In this document: positions 10,821 through 19,255 of the stretch, piece by piece | Layout: every line of letters starts with the position of its first letter | How positions within the stretch are numbered: the stretch's first letter is position 1 | Assembly: GCA_013335115.1 (NCBI GenBank) | Contig: JAAXWQ010000002.1 | Coordinates: 124,001-188,000, forward strand | DNA: 64,000 nucleotides | Source of the DNA: Chlorobiaceae bacterium | GTDB taxonomy: Bacteria > Bacteroidota > Chlorobiia > Chlorobiales > Chlorobiaceae | Direction: 5' to 3' | Translations under genes and position numbers: made by a program | The notes under the pieces: generated by a model | The model's input: only the letters and a program-made list of their open reading frames with translations | What the model was told of the DNA's origin: nothing | The model's database searches: none

Positions 10821-11849
10821 TCATGACGACCCTGGCCGGGCGCGGCGGGAGGTGTCGCCACTCAGCAGGCCGGCGGCGAGGACAAGCAGGGCTGCCGCGA
10901 TGACTGGCCGGTGGATCGGGCGGCGGTTGGCCGGAACCATCACCCACCGGGAAGCGGCCTCCTCCCTTGCAATTTCCGCCGCGACCCTGGCGGCGACGGG
11001 GGCGTCGGGGAGGCTATGGTAATAGCGTCCACCAGTGGCGCGGGCGATCTCCTGGAACACGTCCGGCCGGAACCGCGTCATGACCACCTGGCCTTGAGCG
11101 TCCCGCAACAGCCCCTCGGGAGCGGCGGCTGATACCGGCACGGGCACGGGCACCGAGGCCCCGCTCCCCACCCCGATCGCGTGCAGCCGGATCTGCCGCT
11201 TCCTGATTTCAGAGGAGGGCCGCTCGAAATCCTGGGCGTGGTCTTCGCCGTCGCCGGCAAGCACCAGCACGGTTTGCGCCCCGCCCTCCCTCCGTGCGGT
11301 GCCGGCGATGTTGAGCACGGCATCGAACGCCCTGCGGTAGACGCTTCCCTGGGATTCGACCTGGTCGGGGGAGGCGATGGACAGGAGGGTTTCGAACAGC
11401 TCCTGGTCGGCGGTCATCGGGCACTGGACAACCGGGGTGGCGGCGAACAGCACCAGCGACCGGCGCCCCTCGCCGAGGCTTCGGCTGACCTGCAGGATCT
11501 CGGATTTGGCCCTCGAAAGGCGGTCCGGCGTGATGTCGCGGGCGAGCATGCTTCGGGAAATGTCGAGCATGAAGACGAGGTCGGCGCCCCTGCGCCTCAC
11601 CGGTTTCAGGCCGCTGGTCATCTCCGGCCCGGCCATGGCGATAAAGAAGAGGGCCATGGCTGCACAGAACAATGCCCTGCGCATGAAGAGCTTGAAGAAT
11701 CCAGGTTCGGCAACAAAGCCCTGCTCGAAGCCGGTCCCGGCGATGCGCCTGCGGATCCGGAGCTTGCGCCGTGAAGCGTAGGCCGCCAGCAGGAGTGCGG
11801 GGACGACGAGCCAGAGCCAGGCGAGGTATTCGGGACGCGAGAAGTTCAT
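10821..11849 (-). CDS. batB: BatB-like von Willebrand factor A membrane protein
   Basis: A 342-residue protein. Two N-terminal membrane segments ('YLAWLWLVVPALLLAAYA' and 'ALFCAAMALFFIAMAG') precede a VWA domain with the MIDAS motif 'FMLDISRSMLA'. A C-terminal hydrophobic helix follows ('PVIAAALLVLAAGLLSG'). This is the BatA/BatB architecture from Bacteroides-type aerotolerance operons, where VWA proteins face the periplasm. It starts 2 nt after the batA stop. The start MNFSRPEY at 11849 is preferred; the longer open frame reads through batA. The family role in envelope or oxidative stress is established only loosely. Confidence 0.87.
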   Translation of the reverse strand: MNFSRPEYLAWLWLVVPALLLAAYASRRKLRIRRRIAGTGFEQGFVAEPGFFKLFMRRALFCAAMALFFIAMAGPEMTSGLKPVRRRGADLVFMLDISRSMLARDITPDRLSRAKSEILQVSRSLGEGRRSLVLFAATPVVQCPMTADQELFETLLSIASPDQVESQGSVYRRAFDAVLNIAGTARREGGAQTVLVLAGDGEDHAQDFERPSSEIRKRQIRLHAIGVGSGASVPVPVPVSAAAPEGLLRDAQGQVVMTRFRPDVFQEIARATGGRYYHSLPDAPVAARVAAEIAREEAASRWVMVPANRRPIHRPVIAAALLVLAAGLLSGDTSRRARPGSS

Positions 11850-11851
11850 GG

Positions 11852-12859
11852 TCAGGGTATCCTCATGAGGCGTGTCGAGGAGAGGGCCATTTCGGCGGCC
11901 AGCATCAGGCCGGCGGCCAGCATCAGCCACGGGTAGAGTTCGGCGGTGCTTCCCTGCCGCCTTCCCGTCAGGCGCGTTTTTTCGAGGCGGTCGATGTCGT
12001 GGAACGTCCGGCTCAGCCCTACTGGATCGTCGGCGCTGAAGGTGCGGCCGCCGCTGAGCCTCGCCATCTCCGCAAGCTCGGCCCTACCCTGGCGCGGGGC
12101 CGACGCCGTACTGTCGGCGGGGAGTGCGCCGTGGCTCCTGCCGGCGAACACCGTGTAGATCCTGATGCCGTTTTCCGAGGCGAGCTTCGCGGCCGTTGCC
12201 GGGCCGACCTCACCGGTGTTGTTCTCGCCGTCGGTGAGGAGCACCAGCACCTTCTCGCCCGATTCCGACGCCTTGAGCCGGTTGGTAGCCGTCAGCACCG
12301 CCATGCCGATGGCCGTGCCCGGTTCGCGGATGATGCCCGGCTCGATGGAGTCGACCAGGCGGTCGAGCAGGTCATGGTCAAGCGTGAGCGGGCAGCTCGT
12401 AAAGCTTCCCCCGCTGAAGACGAGAAGGCCCATGCGGTCGGAAGGGCGGCTGTCGATGAACTCGCGGGCAGCATCGCGTGCAGCGTCGAAGCGGCTCTTG
12501 CCGTCGAAGTCGCGCTGACGCATCGATTCCGAGACGTCGAGGGCCAGCATGAGGTCAATGCCATTAGCGGCGAGGTCAGACGCGGGGATCGGGGCACGGG
12601 GGCCGGCCAGGGCGAGCACCCCGGCAGCGAAGGCCAGCCAGCGCAGCGTTGCCGGCAGGGCGCCGGCGATCGGGTTGATGGCAAGCATCTCCCTGCGAAG
12701 GCGGGCGACGCCGGGAAAAAGCACGCCTGGCCGCTGCCTTCGCCCGAAGAACCACCTGAACAGGACATAACCGCCCATCGCGGGCAGCAGCAGGAGCCAC
12801 CAGGGATCGCTGAAGCGCAACCAGGCCAGGATGTCCATCAGTCGCTCCATGTGGTTCAC
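11852..12859 (-). CDS. batA: BatA-like von Willebrand factor A membrane protein
   Basis: A 335-residue paralogue of the next gene. The N-terminal helices 'WWLLLLPAMGGYVLFRWFFG' and 'LRWLAFAAGVLALAG' precede a VWA domain with MIDAS 'MLALDVSESMRQ' and the later 'VLLTDGENNTGEV'. A C-terminal membrane helix is present ('LYPWLMLAAGLMLAAEMAL'). The ATG overlaps the upstream stop in ATGA (12856-12859), which supports this start over internal methionines. With MoxR, DUF58 and BatB it forms the core of a Bat system, in which the AAA protein is thought to act on VWA clients. Confidence 0.88.
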   Translation of the reverse strand: MNHMERLMDILAWLRFSDPWWLLLLPAMGGYVLFRWFFGRRQRPGVLFPGVARLRREMLAINPIAGALPATLRWLAFAAGVLALAGPRAPIPASDLAANGIDLMLALDVSESMRQRDFDGKSRFDAARDAAREFIDSRPSDRMGLLVFSGGSFTSCPLTLDHDLLDRLVDSIEPGIIREPGTAIGMAVLTATNRLKASESGEKVLVLLTDGENNTGEVGPATAAKLASENGIRIYTVFAGRSHGALPADSTASAPRQGRAELAEMARLSGGRTFSADDPVGLSRTFHDIDRLEKTRLTGRRQGSTAELYPWLMLAAGLMLAAEMALSSTRLMRIP

Positions 12860-13851
12860 TCAGGGTTTCCGGATACTGGTTGACCGGCAGGGGCCGGTGC
12901 CTCGCCGGCCTGCTGGGCGAGTGCGTCGAGCTGCTCTGGAGTTCCGGTGATGAAGGCCGTGGCGATCTTCAGCGAACTCCGGCACTCGCCGATATCCGGC
13001 CGCCCGTCGGCGAACTTGATGAAGTCGGCGCGGAGCAGGAGCTTCAGGACGACCTCGCGTGCACGCACCCCGCGCCCCTCCAGCTCATCGGCAATCTCCT
13101 GGGTGACCTGCTCCATGGCGCGGAACCGGTACTGGTATTGGAGGTACTGCCGCAGGATGTTGCTCAATGCTTCGTACCCTTCTGCCGGGGCGAGCCCCTT
13201 CGAGAGCTGCCGGTCGAGGGAGCGGAGCTTCTGGCGGGCGAACCTCGACGGATTGATAAGTCCGGCCGCGCTGTTCTTCAGGATCGTCCGTTTCAGGAGG
13301 AAGAAGATGGCGAAGGCGAGCAGCAGGGCCACGCCTGCCACCGGGACGATCACCAGCCAAGGCAGGAATCCGGGGCCGAAAGGGGGCGCGGACGGGCGCA
13401 ACTGCGTCATGGTCGAGTCGGTCGCAGCCATGACGACCACCGAGGAGGCCGGGCGGAAGATGAAGCGGGATGCCTTCGACCGGGCGTCACGCCACTCGAC
13501 CACCGTGAAACCGGGGAGGCGCTGGGGCCCCTTGCCGAACGTGGCGAGGTCGACCGATACCCGCAGCTCCACGCTCCCGTCCGGCAGGCGCTTCGACGAC
13601 TGGCTGCGCCGGACGGCCTCGAACGCCGTCGATGGCCCTGCCTGGAGGTTGTCGACGGCGACGCTCCTGCCTCCGTCATGGTGCACGACGATGAGGTAGT
13701 TGAGTCGTTCCCCGGCAAACAGGCTGTCGGGATCGGCCCTCACGGTGACGTCGGCGGCGCCGACCGGCCCGGCCACCCCCTGAGGGATGGCGAAAAGAAG
13801 GGCGCAGGCGGCCAGTACCGCGACCCACAGCCGGCTATACCTTGCGCTCAC
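12856..13851 (-). CDS. Bat-operon membrane protein with BatD-like N-terminal domain
   Basis: A 331-residue protein with a signal peptide ('LWVAVLAACALLFAIPQGVAG') and a beta-rich periplasmic domain resembling BatD ('PDSLFAGERLNYLIVV', 'FGKGPQRLPGFTVVEW'). One membrane helix near 175-200 ('LVIVPVAGVALLLAFAIFFLL') leads to a helical cytoplasmic tail. The start is GTG at 13851 with AGGA just upstream; it overlaps the DUF58 gene by 17 nt. It sits where many Bat operons carry a small BatD-like or DUF4381 protein. I do not assign a gene symbol; the biochemical role is unknown. Confidence 0.72.
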   Translation of the reverse strand: MSARYSRLWVAVLAACALLFAIPQGVAGPVGAADVTVRADPDSLFAGERLNYLIVVHHDGGRSVAVDNLQAGPSTAFEAVRRSQSSKRLPDGSVELRVSVDLATFGKGPQRLPGFTVVEWRDARSKASRFIFRPASSVVVMAATDSTMTQLRPSAPPFGPGFLPWLVIVPVAGVALLLAFAIFFLLKRTILKNSAAGLINPSRFARQKLRSLDRQLSKGLAPAEGYEALSNILRQYLQYQYRFRAMEQVTQEIADELEGRGVRAREVVLKLLLRADFIKFADGRPDIGECRSSLKIATAFITGTPEQLDALAQQAGEAPAPAGQPVSGNPE

Positions 13852-14767
13852 GGTTCCTGAAGAAAGCGTTCAGTCCACCGATGATCGACCGGTCGGTTTC
13901 GAGGAAGACGGTATCGACCTTCATACGCCGGAGCTGCTGGCGAAGATCGTCGCGGTCGCGCCTTGCGGCTGCCGAGTAGCGGGCGAGCGTCAGCAGGCTC
14001 CGTGCGTCGATCGTCAGCCGCTCGCCGCTCTCCGGGTCGACGAGGTCGAGGAGGCATGAGAGGGGCAGCTCCATGTCGAGCCGGTCGCCGAGGTGGATCA
14101 CCACGAAGTCATGCCTGACATTGAGCAACTTCATCCCCTTATCGTACCCGGCGCCAATCAGGTCGCTCATGAGGAAAATGATCGCCTTTCGCTTCTGGGT
14201 TCGGCGGATGAAGCCGAGGGCTGCGTCGATGTCGGTCTTGCGCCCCGTGTGGTCGATGGAGTAGATCGCCCTCAGGATAGCGAGCGCATGGGCCCTGCCC
14301 TTGCGCGGCGGGATGTAGGTTTCGACGCGGTCGGTGAAAATCAGCAGGCCGACCTTGTCGTTGTTCTGCACGGCGCTGAAGGCGAGGATCGCCGAAACCT
14401 CCGCGGCGATGTCCTTCTTCAGCCGGCCGCCGCTGCCGAAGAGCATGGATCCCGAACCGTCGAGCAGCAGCAGCAGGGTACGCTCGCGCTCCTCGGTGAA
14501 CTGCTTGACGTAGAGGTCGTTCTTGTGCGCCGAGGTGTTCCAGTCCACGGAACGCACGTCGTCCCCGTACTGGTACTCCCTGACGTGGCTGAACTCGATG
14601 CCGCGCCCCTTGAACGAGGAGTGGTACTCACCGCTGAACAGCTCGTTGACGAGGCGCCGCGAACGGATTTCGAGCTTGCGGATCTTCCGTGTCAGCTCGT
14701 TCGTTTCACGGCCGGCCGACGTCCCGCTACGCGGCTCCCCCTGCATGGCGCGCTCCCGCTGCTGCAT
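13835..14767 (-). CDS. DUF58 domain protein of the MoxR/Bat operon
   Basis: About 310 residues with the DUF58 signature 'YGDDVRSVDWNTSAHKNDLY' followed by 'VKQFTEERERTLLLLLDGSG'. A VWA-like fold has a degenerate metal site ('DGSGSM'). DUF58 proteins nearly always sit beside MoxR ATPases. The start is either ATG 14767 (TGATG with the moxR stop), GTG 14770, or the ATG at 14746, which has the best ribosome site (GGGAG, 6 nt away). It is cytoplasmic by sequence, with no membrane helix. It probably links the AAA protein to the VWA membrane proteins. Confidence 0.88.
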   Translation of the reverse strand: MQQRERAMQGEPRSGTSAGRETNELTRKIRKLEIRSRRLVNELFSGEYHSSFKGRGIEFSHVREYQYGDDVRSVDWNTSAHKNDLYVKQFTEERERTLLLLLDGSGSMLFGSGGRLKKDIAAEVSAILAFSAVQNNDKVGLLIFTDRVETYIPPRKGRAHALAILRAIYSIDHTGRKTDIDAALGFIRRTQKRKAIIFLMSDLIGAGYDKGMKLLNVRHDFVVIHLGDRLDMELPLSCLLDLVDPESGERLTIDARSLLTLARYSAAARRDRDDLRQQLRRMKVDTVFLETDRSIIGGLNAFFRNRERKV

Positions 14768-15771
14768 CACGGGACCTGCACATGTTCGAGGATGTTCCGG
14801 ATGAAATCCTCGGCCTTCAGGTTTTCGGCTTCGGCCTCATAACTCGGCCTGATGCGGTGGCGCAACACGTCGTAAGCGATGCTCTTCACGTCTTCCGGCG
14901 TGGCATAGGGGCGGGACTGCAGGAACGCATGGGCCTTCGAGGCGAGCAGCATGAAGATCGAGGCCCTCGGCGAAGCGCCATACTCGATCATCGGCGAGAG
15001 GTCCTCCAGGCCGCAGCGGTCGGGATAGCGCGTCGCCATGACCAGGTCGACGATGTAGCGCTGCACCCGCTGGTCGACGTAGATGCGGTCGACCAGTTTC
15101 CTGGCCAGGAAAATCTGTTCCGGCCGGACCACCGGCAAAAGCTCATCCTCGACCCCGAAGGCGGAAGCCCGCTGCATGATCTCGATCTCCTCGTCGTAGG
15201 ATGGGTACTCCACCATGACCTTCATCATGAAGCGGTCGAGCTGCGCCTCGGGAAGCATGTAGGTGCCTTCGTGCTCGACCGGGTTCTGGGTCGCCAGCAC
15301 CATGAATGGCTCGCTGAGCGGGTAGGTCGCATCGCCGATGGTGACCTGCTTCTCCTGCATGGCCTCAAGGAGCGCCGACTGCACCTTGGCCGGCGAGCGG
15401 TTGATTTCGTCGGCGAGGATCACGTTGGCGAAGACCGGCCCCTTGCGGGGATGGAACTCCATCTCCCTGGGATTGTAGATCATAGTGCCGATCAGGTCGG
15501 CGGGAAGCATGTCGGGGGTAAACTGGATGCGGCGGAACGAAAGGTCCATGGCCGCGGCGAAGGTACGCACGATCAGGGTCTTGGCCAGGCCGGGCACCCC
15601 TTCGAGCAGCAGGTGGCCGTTGGCGAGCAGGGCGATGAGCACCCGGTCGACGACCCCCTTCTGGCCGATGATGCGCGACGAAAGTGCGTCGCGGGCGGCG
15701 TCGAGGAAGACCGACTCCTGCATGATCTCCCGGCCGAGGGCCTCAAGTTCCGTTTCCTGCTTTATGATCAT
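14767..15771 (-). CDS. moxR: MoxR-family AAA+ ATPase
   Basis: A 334-residue AAA+ protein with Walker A 'LLEGVPGLAKTLIVR', Walker B 'NVILADEINRSPAK', sensor 1 'VLATQNPVEHEGTYMLPEAQ' and the lid domain. These are the hallmarks of the MoxR/RavA branch. MoxR proteins are chaperone-like ATPases that mature VWA-domain partners. This gene leads the minus-strand operon moxR-DUF58-BatD-like-batA-batB with every junction overlapping or within 2 nt. GGGAGG lies only 3 nt before the ATG, which is close but usable. There is a short divergent gap to the membrane gene at 15818. Confidence 0.93.
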   Translation of the reverse strand: MIIKQETELEALGREIMQESVFLDAARDALSSRIIGQKGVVDRVLIALLANGHLLLEGVPGLAKTLIVRTFAAAMDLSFRRIQFTPDMLPADLIGTMIYNPREMEFHPRKGPVFANVILADEINRSPAKVQSALLEAMQEKQVTIGDATYPLSEPFMVLATQNPVEHEGTYMLPEAQLDRFMMKVMVEYPSYDEEIEIMQRASAFGVEDELLPVVRPEQIFLARKLVDRIYVDQRVQRYIVDLVMATRYPDRCGLEDLSPMIEYGASPRASIFMLLASKAHAFLQSRPYATPEDVKSIAYDVLRHRIRPSYEAEAENLKAEDFIRNILEHVQVP

Positions 15772-15817
15772 GATCCTCCCGAATCGTTAGGACACCTTGA
15801 AAAACCTTTCCCGCCGC

Positions 15818-16045
15818 TCATCCCTTGCGGTAAAGCCCCCTGAAACCCGCCACCAGCAAGGCGACGCCTACCAGGAGCGCCGGCCAGGCGATCATGTCGC
15901 CAATGAAGAACACGCTGTTCAGGATACCCAGGCCAGGCGCGAAAAGCAGCACGATATCGGCGCCGACCAGGATGAGCAGCGCATGCAGGAACCTGATGCC
16001 GGGGGCCGGTTTGCTATTCTTCTCCTGTTTCTTAGCTTTGGCCAT
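15818..16045 (-). CDS. Small two-helix membrane protein
   Basis: A 75-residue protein with a lysine-rich N-terminus ([12 protein letters not shown]) and two hydrophobic segments ('[20 protein letters not shown]' and '[15 protein letters not shown]'). No known domain is recognised. GAGGAGG lies about 10 nt before the ATG, which supports translation. It ends 46 nt before moxR begins on the same strand, so it could be the first gene of that operon. It is divergent from tsaD across 24 nt. Function unknown. Confidence 0.6.
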   Translation of the reverse strand: MAKAKKQEKNSKPAPGIRFLHALLILVGADIVLLFAPGLGILNSVFFIGDMIAWPALLVGVALLVAGFRGLYRKG

Positions 16046-16069
16046 AACTCTTTGACCTCCTCTTGTACC

Positions 16070-17125
16070 ATGAACATTCTCGGAATAGAAACCAGCTGCG
16101 ACGAAACATCGGCTGCGGTCCTCGTGGGCGGTGCTGTCCGCGCCAACGTGGTCAGCTCACAACGCTGCCACGGGGATTTCGGCGGAGTCGTTCCGGAACT
16201 GGCCTCCAGGGAGCACGAACGCCTGATCGTCTCGATCGTCGACGACGCCCTGAAGGAAGCAAATATAAGAAAAAACGAGCTCGATGTCATAGCCGCCACG
16301 GCGGGACCGGGCCTTATCGGTGCGGTCATGGTGGGGCTCTGCTTCGGCGAGGGGCTCGCCTGGGCACTCGGCAAGCCGTTCGTGCCGGTCAACCACGTCG
16401 AGGCGCACATCTTCTCACCCTTCATCGGCCAGGACGCGACGACCCGCATCCCGAAGGGGGATTTCGTCGCCCTGACGGTCTCCGGCGGCCACACCCTGCT
16501 GTCGGTCGTGCACCAGGACCTCTCCTACGAGGTGGTCGGCCGCACCATCGACGACGCGGCCGGCGAAGCCTTCGACAAGACCGGCAAGATGCTCGGCCTG
16601 GGCTATCCGGCCGGACCGGTGATCGACCGCCTCTCGCGGCAGGGGGACCCGAAATTCCACCGCTTTCCGCGCGCCCTGACCGCAAGCTCGCAGACCAGCC
16701 GAAACTACCACGGCAACTACGACTTTAGCTTCTCGGGGCTGAAGACCTCGGTGCGCACCTGGCTCGACCGGCACGACCCTGCCCATGTCGAACGCCACAT
16801 CGCGGACATCGCAGCCTCGGTCCAGGACGCCATCGTCAGCGTGCTGGTCGAAAAGACCATCGCCGCCGCCCGGCAGTTCCGGGTAGAGGCGGTGTCGGTT
16901 GCCGGCGGGGTAAGCGCCAACTCCGGGCTGCGCGCAGCCATGGGCGAGGCCTGCAGGACGCACGGGCTGGAGCTGTTCATCCCGGACGCCGCCTATTCGA
17001 CCGACAACGCCGCCATGATCGCCACCATGGCCGGGCTGATGCAGTCGCGGGGCAAGGCGGTGGCCAACGCCTACGACGTAGCCCCCTTCGCCCGTTTCGT
17101 GCCGGCAGGAAGAGCCCTGCATTGA
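16070..17125 (+). CDS. tsaD: tRNA N6-threonylcarbamoyladenosine synthase subunit TsaD
   Basis: A 351-residue ASKHA-fold enzyme that with TsaB/TsaE transfers the threonylcarbamoyl group to A37 of ANN-decoding tRNAs. '[18 protein letters not shown]' is the classical start. The metal-binding histidines lie in '[10 protein letters not shown]', and '[11 protein letters not shown]' and '[12 protein letters not shown]' are nucleotide-site motifs. The frame is open for 91 codons upstream, but that part is antisense to the small membrane gene. The length and this ATG match the family. Its ribosome site is weak. Confidence 0.96.
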   Translation: MNILGIETSCDETSAAVLVGGAVRANVVSSQRCHGDFGGVVPELASREHERLIVSIVDDALKEANIRKNELDVIAATAGPGLIGAVMVGLCFGEGLAWALGKPFVPVNHVEAHIFSPFIGQDATTRIPKGDFVALTVSGGHTLLSVVHQDLSYEVVGRTIDDAAGEAFDKTGKMLGLGYPAGPVIDRLSRQGDPKFHRFPRALTASSQTSRNYHGNYDFSFSGLKTSVRTWLDRHDPAHVERHIADIAASVQDAIVSVLVEKTIAAARQFRVEAVSVAGGVSANSGLRAAMGEACRTHGLELFIPDAAYSTDNAAMIATMAGLMQSRGKAVANAYDVAPFARFVPAGRALH

Positions 17126-17230
17126 AATAGTTGAGAAATAGATTATCTTGAGGACCAGAAAAAAGAGCTCCCGGCCGCGCACCTGCCGACCCGGACTCCA
17201 GCTACCGATTACCAACAGCAAGACCCGACC

Positions 17231-17584
17231 ATGCACGACTCCATCCTTGCCCTGATGCTCTTCGCGCCGCCTACCGGAGGCCAGACGCCGAACCCGTTCG
17301 TCCAGATCGTCCCGCTCGTCCTGATCTTCGTCGTCTTCTACTTCTTCATGATCCGCCCGCAGCAGAAGAAGCAGAAGGACCGCCAGAAGCTCCTCGACGA
17401 CATCAAGCGCGGCGACCGGGTCGTCACCATCGGCGGGATCCATGGCACCGTCGCAGGGATCGAAACCGAGAAGAAAACGGTTCTCGTCCAGATTGCCGAC
17501 AACGTGAAGATCAAGTTTGAACGTTCGGCGATCGCCAACATCGAAAAACAGGAAACCGGCGACAAACTCGCCGAAAAGGAGTGA
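17231..17584 (+). CDS. yajC: Preprotein translocase subunit YajC
   Basis: A 117-residue protein with one N-terminal membrane helix ('IVPLVLIFVVFYFFMIRP') followed by the signature 'RPQQKKQKDRQKLLDDIKRGD' region and a small beta domain ('VVTIGGIHGTVAGI'). YajC accompanies SecDF in the Sec translocon and has been seen with AcrB. The charged C-terminus is cytoplasmic. It lies 105 nt after tsaD and 9 nt before carA, with which it probably shares a transcript. secD and secF are not in the window. Confidence 0.93.
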   Translation: MHDSILALMLFAPPTGGQTPNPFVQIVPLVLIFVVFYFFMIRPQQKKQKDRQKLLDDIKRGDRVVTIGGIHGTVAGIETEKKTVLVQIADNVKIKFERSAIANIEKQETGDKLAEKE

Positions 17585-17593
17585 CAGGCAGCG

Positions 17594-18703
17594 ATGCAGG
17601 AAATACCAGCAGTACTGGTTCTCGAAAACGGCTCGGTCTACCGGGGCACAGCCTTCGGCCACGCGGGCGAAGCTGCCGGTGAAGTTGTCTTCAACACCTC
17701 GCTGACCGGATACCAGGAGATCCTCACCGACCCCTCCTACACCGGCCAGATGGTGGTCATGACCTACCCGCTCATCGGGAACTACGGCATCACGCCGAAC
17801 GACGACGAATCGAAGAAGATCTGGGCATCGGCCCTGATCGTGCGCGAAGCATCGAACGTCTACAGCAACTTCGAATCGACCCGGAGCCTCGACGATGCCC
17901 TCAAGGCGGCAGGCGTCATGGGCCTTGCCGGCATCGACACCCGCAAGCTCGTCCGCGAGATCCGGCAGATGGGCGCCATGCGCGGCGTCATCTCGACATC
18001 CTGCGCAGACGAAGAGGAGCTCAAGCACCAGGCGGCGGGCATTCCTGCCATGACCGGCCTCGACCTGGTCAGCAGGGTCACCACCGGCGCCACCTATATC
18101 TGCGACACCAGTGACGCGAAGTACCACGTGGTCGCCTTCGATTACGGCATCAAGACCAACATCGTCCGCCAGCTCCAGGTCGAAGGCTGCAAGGTGACCG
18201 TCGTCAGCGCGAACACCCCGGCAAGCGAAGTGGTCAGGATGAACCCCGACGGCGTCTTCCTCTCGAACGGCCCGGGCGACCCCTTCGCCGTGACCTATGC
18301 GGTAGAGGCCATCAGGGAGCTCGCCGAGTACAACCGGACCACCCGCAGGTTACCGATCTTCGGCATCTGCCTCGGCCACCAGCTGCTTTCGCTGGCGTTC
18401 GGCGCAAAGACCTACAAGCTCAAGTTCGGCCACCACGGTGCGAACCACCCGGTCAAGAACCTCGTGAACGGCAAGATCGAGATCACCTCGCAGAACCACG
18501 GGTTCGCGGTCGACGAGTGCTCGCTCCCCGAGGTGCTCGAGCTCACCCATCGCAACCTGTACGACCAGACGGTCGAAGGCGTCCGCCACCGCGACCTGCC
18601 CTGCTTCTCGGTGCAGTACCACCCGGAGGCGGCACCAGGCCCACACGACTCGCACTACCTGTTCAAGGAGTTCACCGAGCTCATGGCGCAGGCCAAGAAC
18701 TGA
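17594..18703 (+). CDS. carA: Carbamoyl-phosphate synthase small subunit
   Basis: A 369-residue glutaminase subunit that feeds ammonia to CarB for arginine and pyrimidine synthesis. The N-terminal CPSase domain shows '[20 protein letters not shown]'. The class I amidotransferase domain has the nucleophile in '[15 protein letters not shown]' and the catalytic His/Glu in '[15 protein letters not shown]'. The length is normal. GGAG lies before the ATG at the yajC stop. carB is not adjacent here, as in several phyla. A perfect 18-bp inverted repeat follows the stop. Confidence 0.97.
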   Translation: MQEIPAVLVLENGSVYRGTAFGHAGEAAGEVVFNTSLTGYQEILTDPSYTGQMVVMTYPLIGNYGITPNDDESKKIWASALIVREASNVYSNFESTRSLDDALKAAGVMGLAGIDTRKLVREIRQMGAMRGVISTSCADEEELKHQAAGIPAMTGLDLVSRVTTGATYICDTSDAKYHVVAFDYGIKTNIVRQLQVEGCKVTVVSANTPASEVVRMNPDGVFLSNGPGDPFAVTYAVEAIRELAEYNRTTRRLPIFGICLGHQLLSLAFGAKTYKLKFGHHGANHPVKNLVNGKIEITSQNHGFAVDECSLPEVLELTHRNLYDQTVEGVRHRDLPCFSVQYHPEAAPGPHDSHYLFKEFTELMAQAKN

Positions 18704-18711
18704 TCATCCAC

Positions 18712-18753
18712 GAAATGCATCGCGGCGGACTCAACTCCGCCGCGATGCATTTC
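18712..18753. terminator. Perfect 18-bp hairpin after carA
   Basis: Arms 18712-18729 and 18736-18753 are perfectly complementary with a 6-nt loop (CTCAAC), starting 9 nt after the carA stop. No U-run follows, so it may act as a Rho-assisted terminator, a 3'-end stabiliser or a folded repeat unit. The stem includes the octamer ATGCATCG and a GC-rich half. Confidence 0.6.
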
Positions 18754-18795
18754 ACCCAACAGTGCATCCATCAACCCGTTGCAACCCGGAACACC

Positions 18796-19134
18796 ATGAG
18801 CACCTTGCCGAACTGCCCGAAATGTAACTCCGCATACACCTACGAAGCAGGAACCCTCCTGACCTGCCCCGAATGCGCCCACGAATGGAGCAGATCGGAA
18901 GCATCCGGCCAGGAAGATGCCCGCGTATGGAAGGACGCGAATGGCAACATCCTTCAGGACGGGGATACCGTGACGGTGATCAAGGACCTCAAGGTCAGGG
19001 GTTCGTCATCGGTGGTCAAGGGTGGCACGAAGGTGAAGAACATCCGCCTCGTCGACGGCGACCACGACATCGATTGCAAAATCGACGGGATCGGCGCGAT
19101 GCAACTGAAGTCGGAGTTCGTCAGGAAAGCCTGA
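18796..19134 (+). CDS. PhnA/YjdM-family zinc-ribbon protein
   Basis: A 112-residue protein. An N-terminal zinc ribbon with two CxxC pairs ('[12 protein letters not shown]' and '[10 protein letters not shown]') is joined to the PhnA domain ('[20 protein letters not shown]', '[20 protein letters not shown]'). The family was named for alkylphosphonate use in E. coli, but YjdM is not part of C-P lyase and its role is unclear. The frame is open further back, but the ATG at 18796 matches the family start. It stands alone between the carA hairpin and the aminotransferase. Confidence 0.9.
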   Translation: MSTLPNCPKCNSAYTYEAGTLLTCPECAHEWSRSEASGQEDARVWKDANGNILQDGDTVTVIKDLKVRGSSSVVKGGTKVKNIRLVDGDHDIDCKIDGIGAMQLKSEFVRKA

Positions 19135-19166
19135 ATTGCCGCGACCCCGCGTCCAGGCGCAGGCGC

Positions 19167-19194
19167 TTTACAGCGGTGCCAAAATGCTTATATT
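19167..19194 (+). promoter_or_regulatory. Candidate sigma-70 promoter before the aminotransferase
   Basis: TTTACA (19167-19172), a 16-nt spacer and TATATT (19189-19194) each match five of six consensus bases. The predicted transcript starts near 19201, about 55 nt before the ATG at 19256. Confidence 0.5.
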
Positions 19195-19215
19195 GTACTC
19201 CTGTTGATTTGGTAA

Positions 19216-19234
19216 CGTCTCGACCGGCGAGACG
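19216..19234 (+). promoter_or_regulatory. Leader hairpin upstream of the aminotransferase
   Basis: CGTCTCG (19216-19222) pairs with CGAGACG (19228-19234) over a 5-nt loop. It lies in the predicted 5' leader, 21 nt before the start codon. It may be a protein-binding or RNA-stability element; no known riboswitch is recognised. Confidence 0.35.
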
Positions 19235-19255
19235 CCAGTAAAACAAGCCGTATCC

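Noticed and set aside
16415-18127. A 570-codon minus-strand gene across tsaD-yajC-carA
   Set aside because: It is the high-GC antisense shadow of three well-conserved genes and has no domain pattern.
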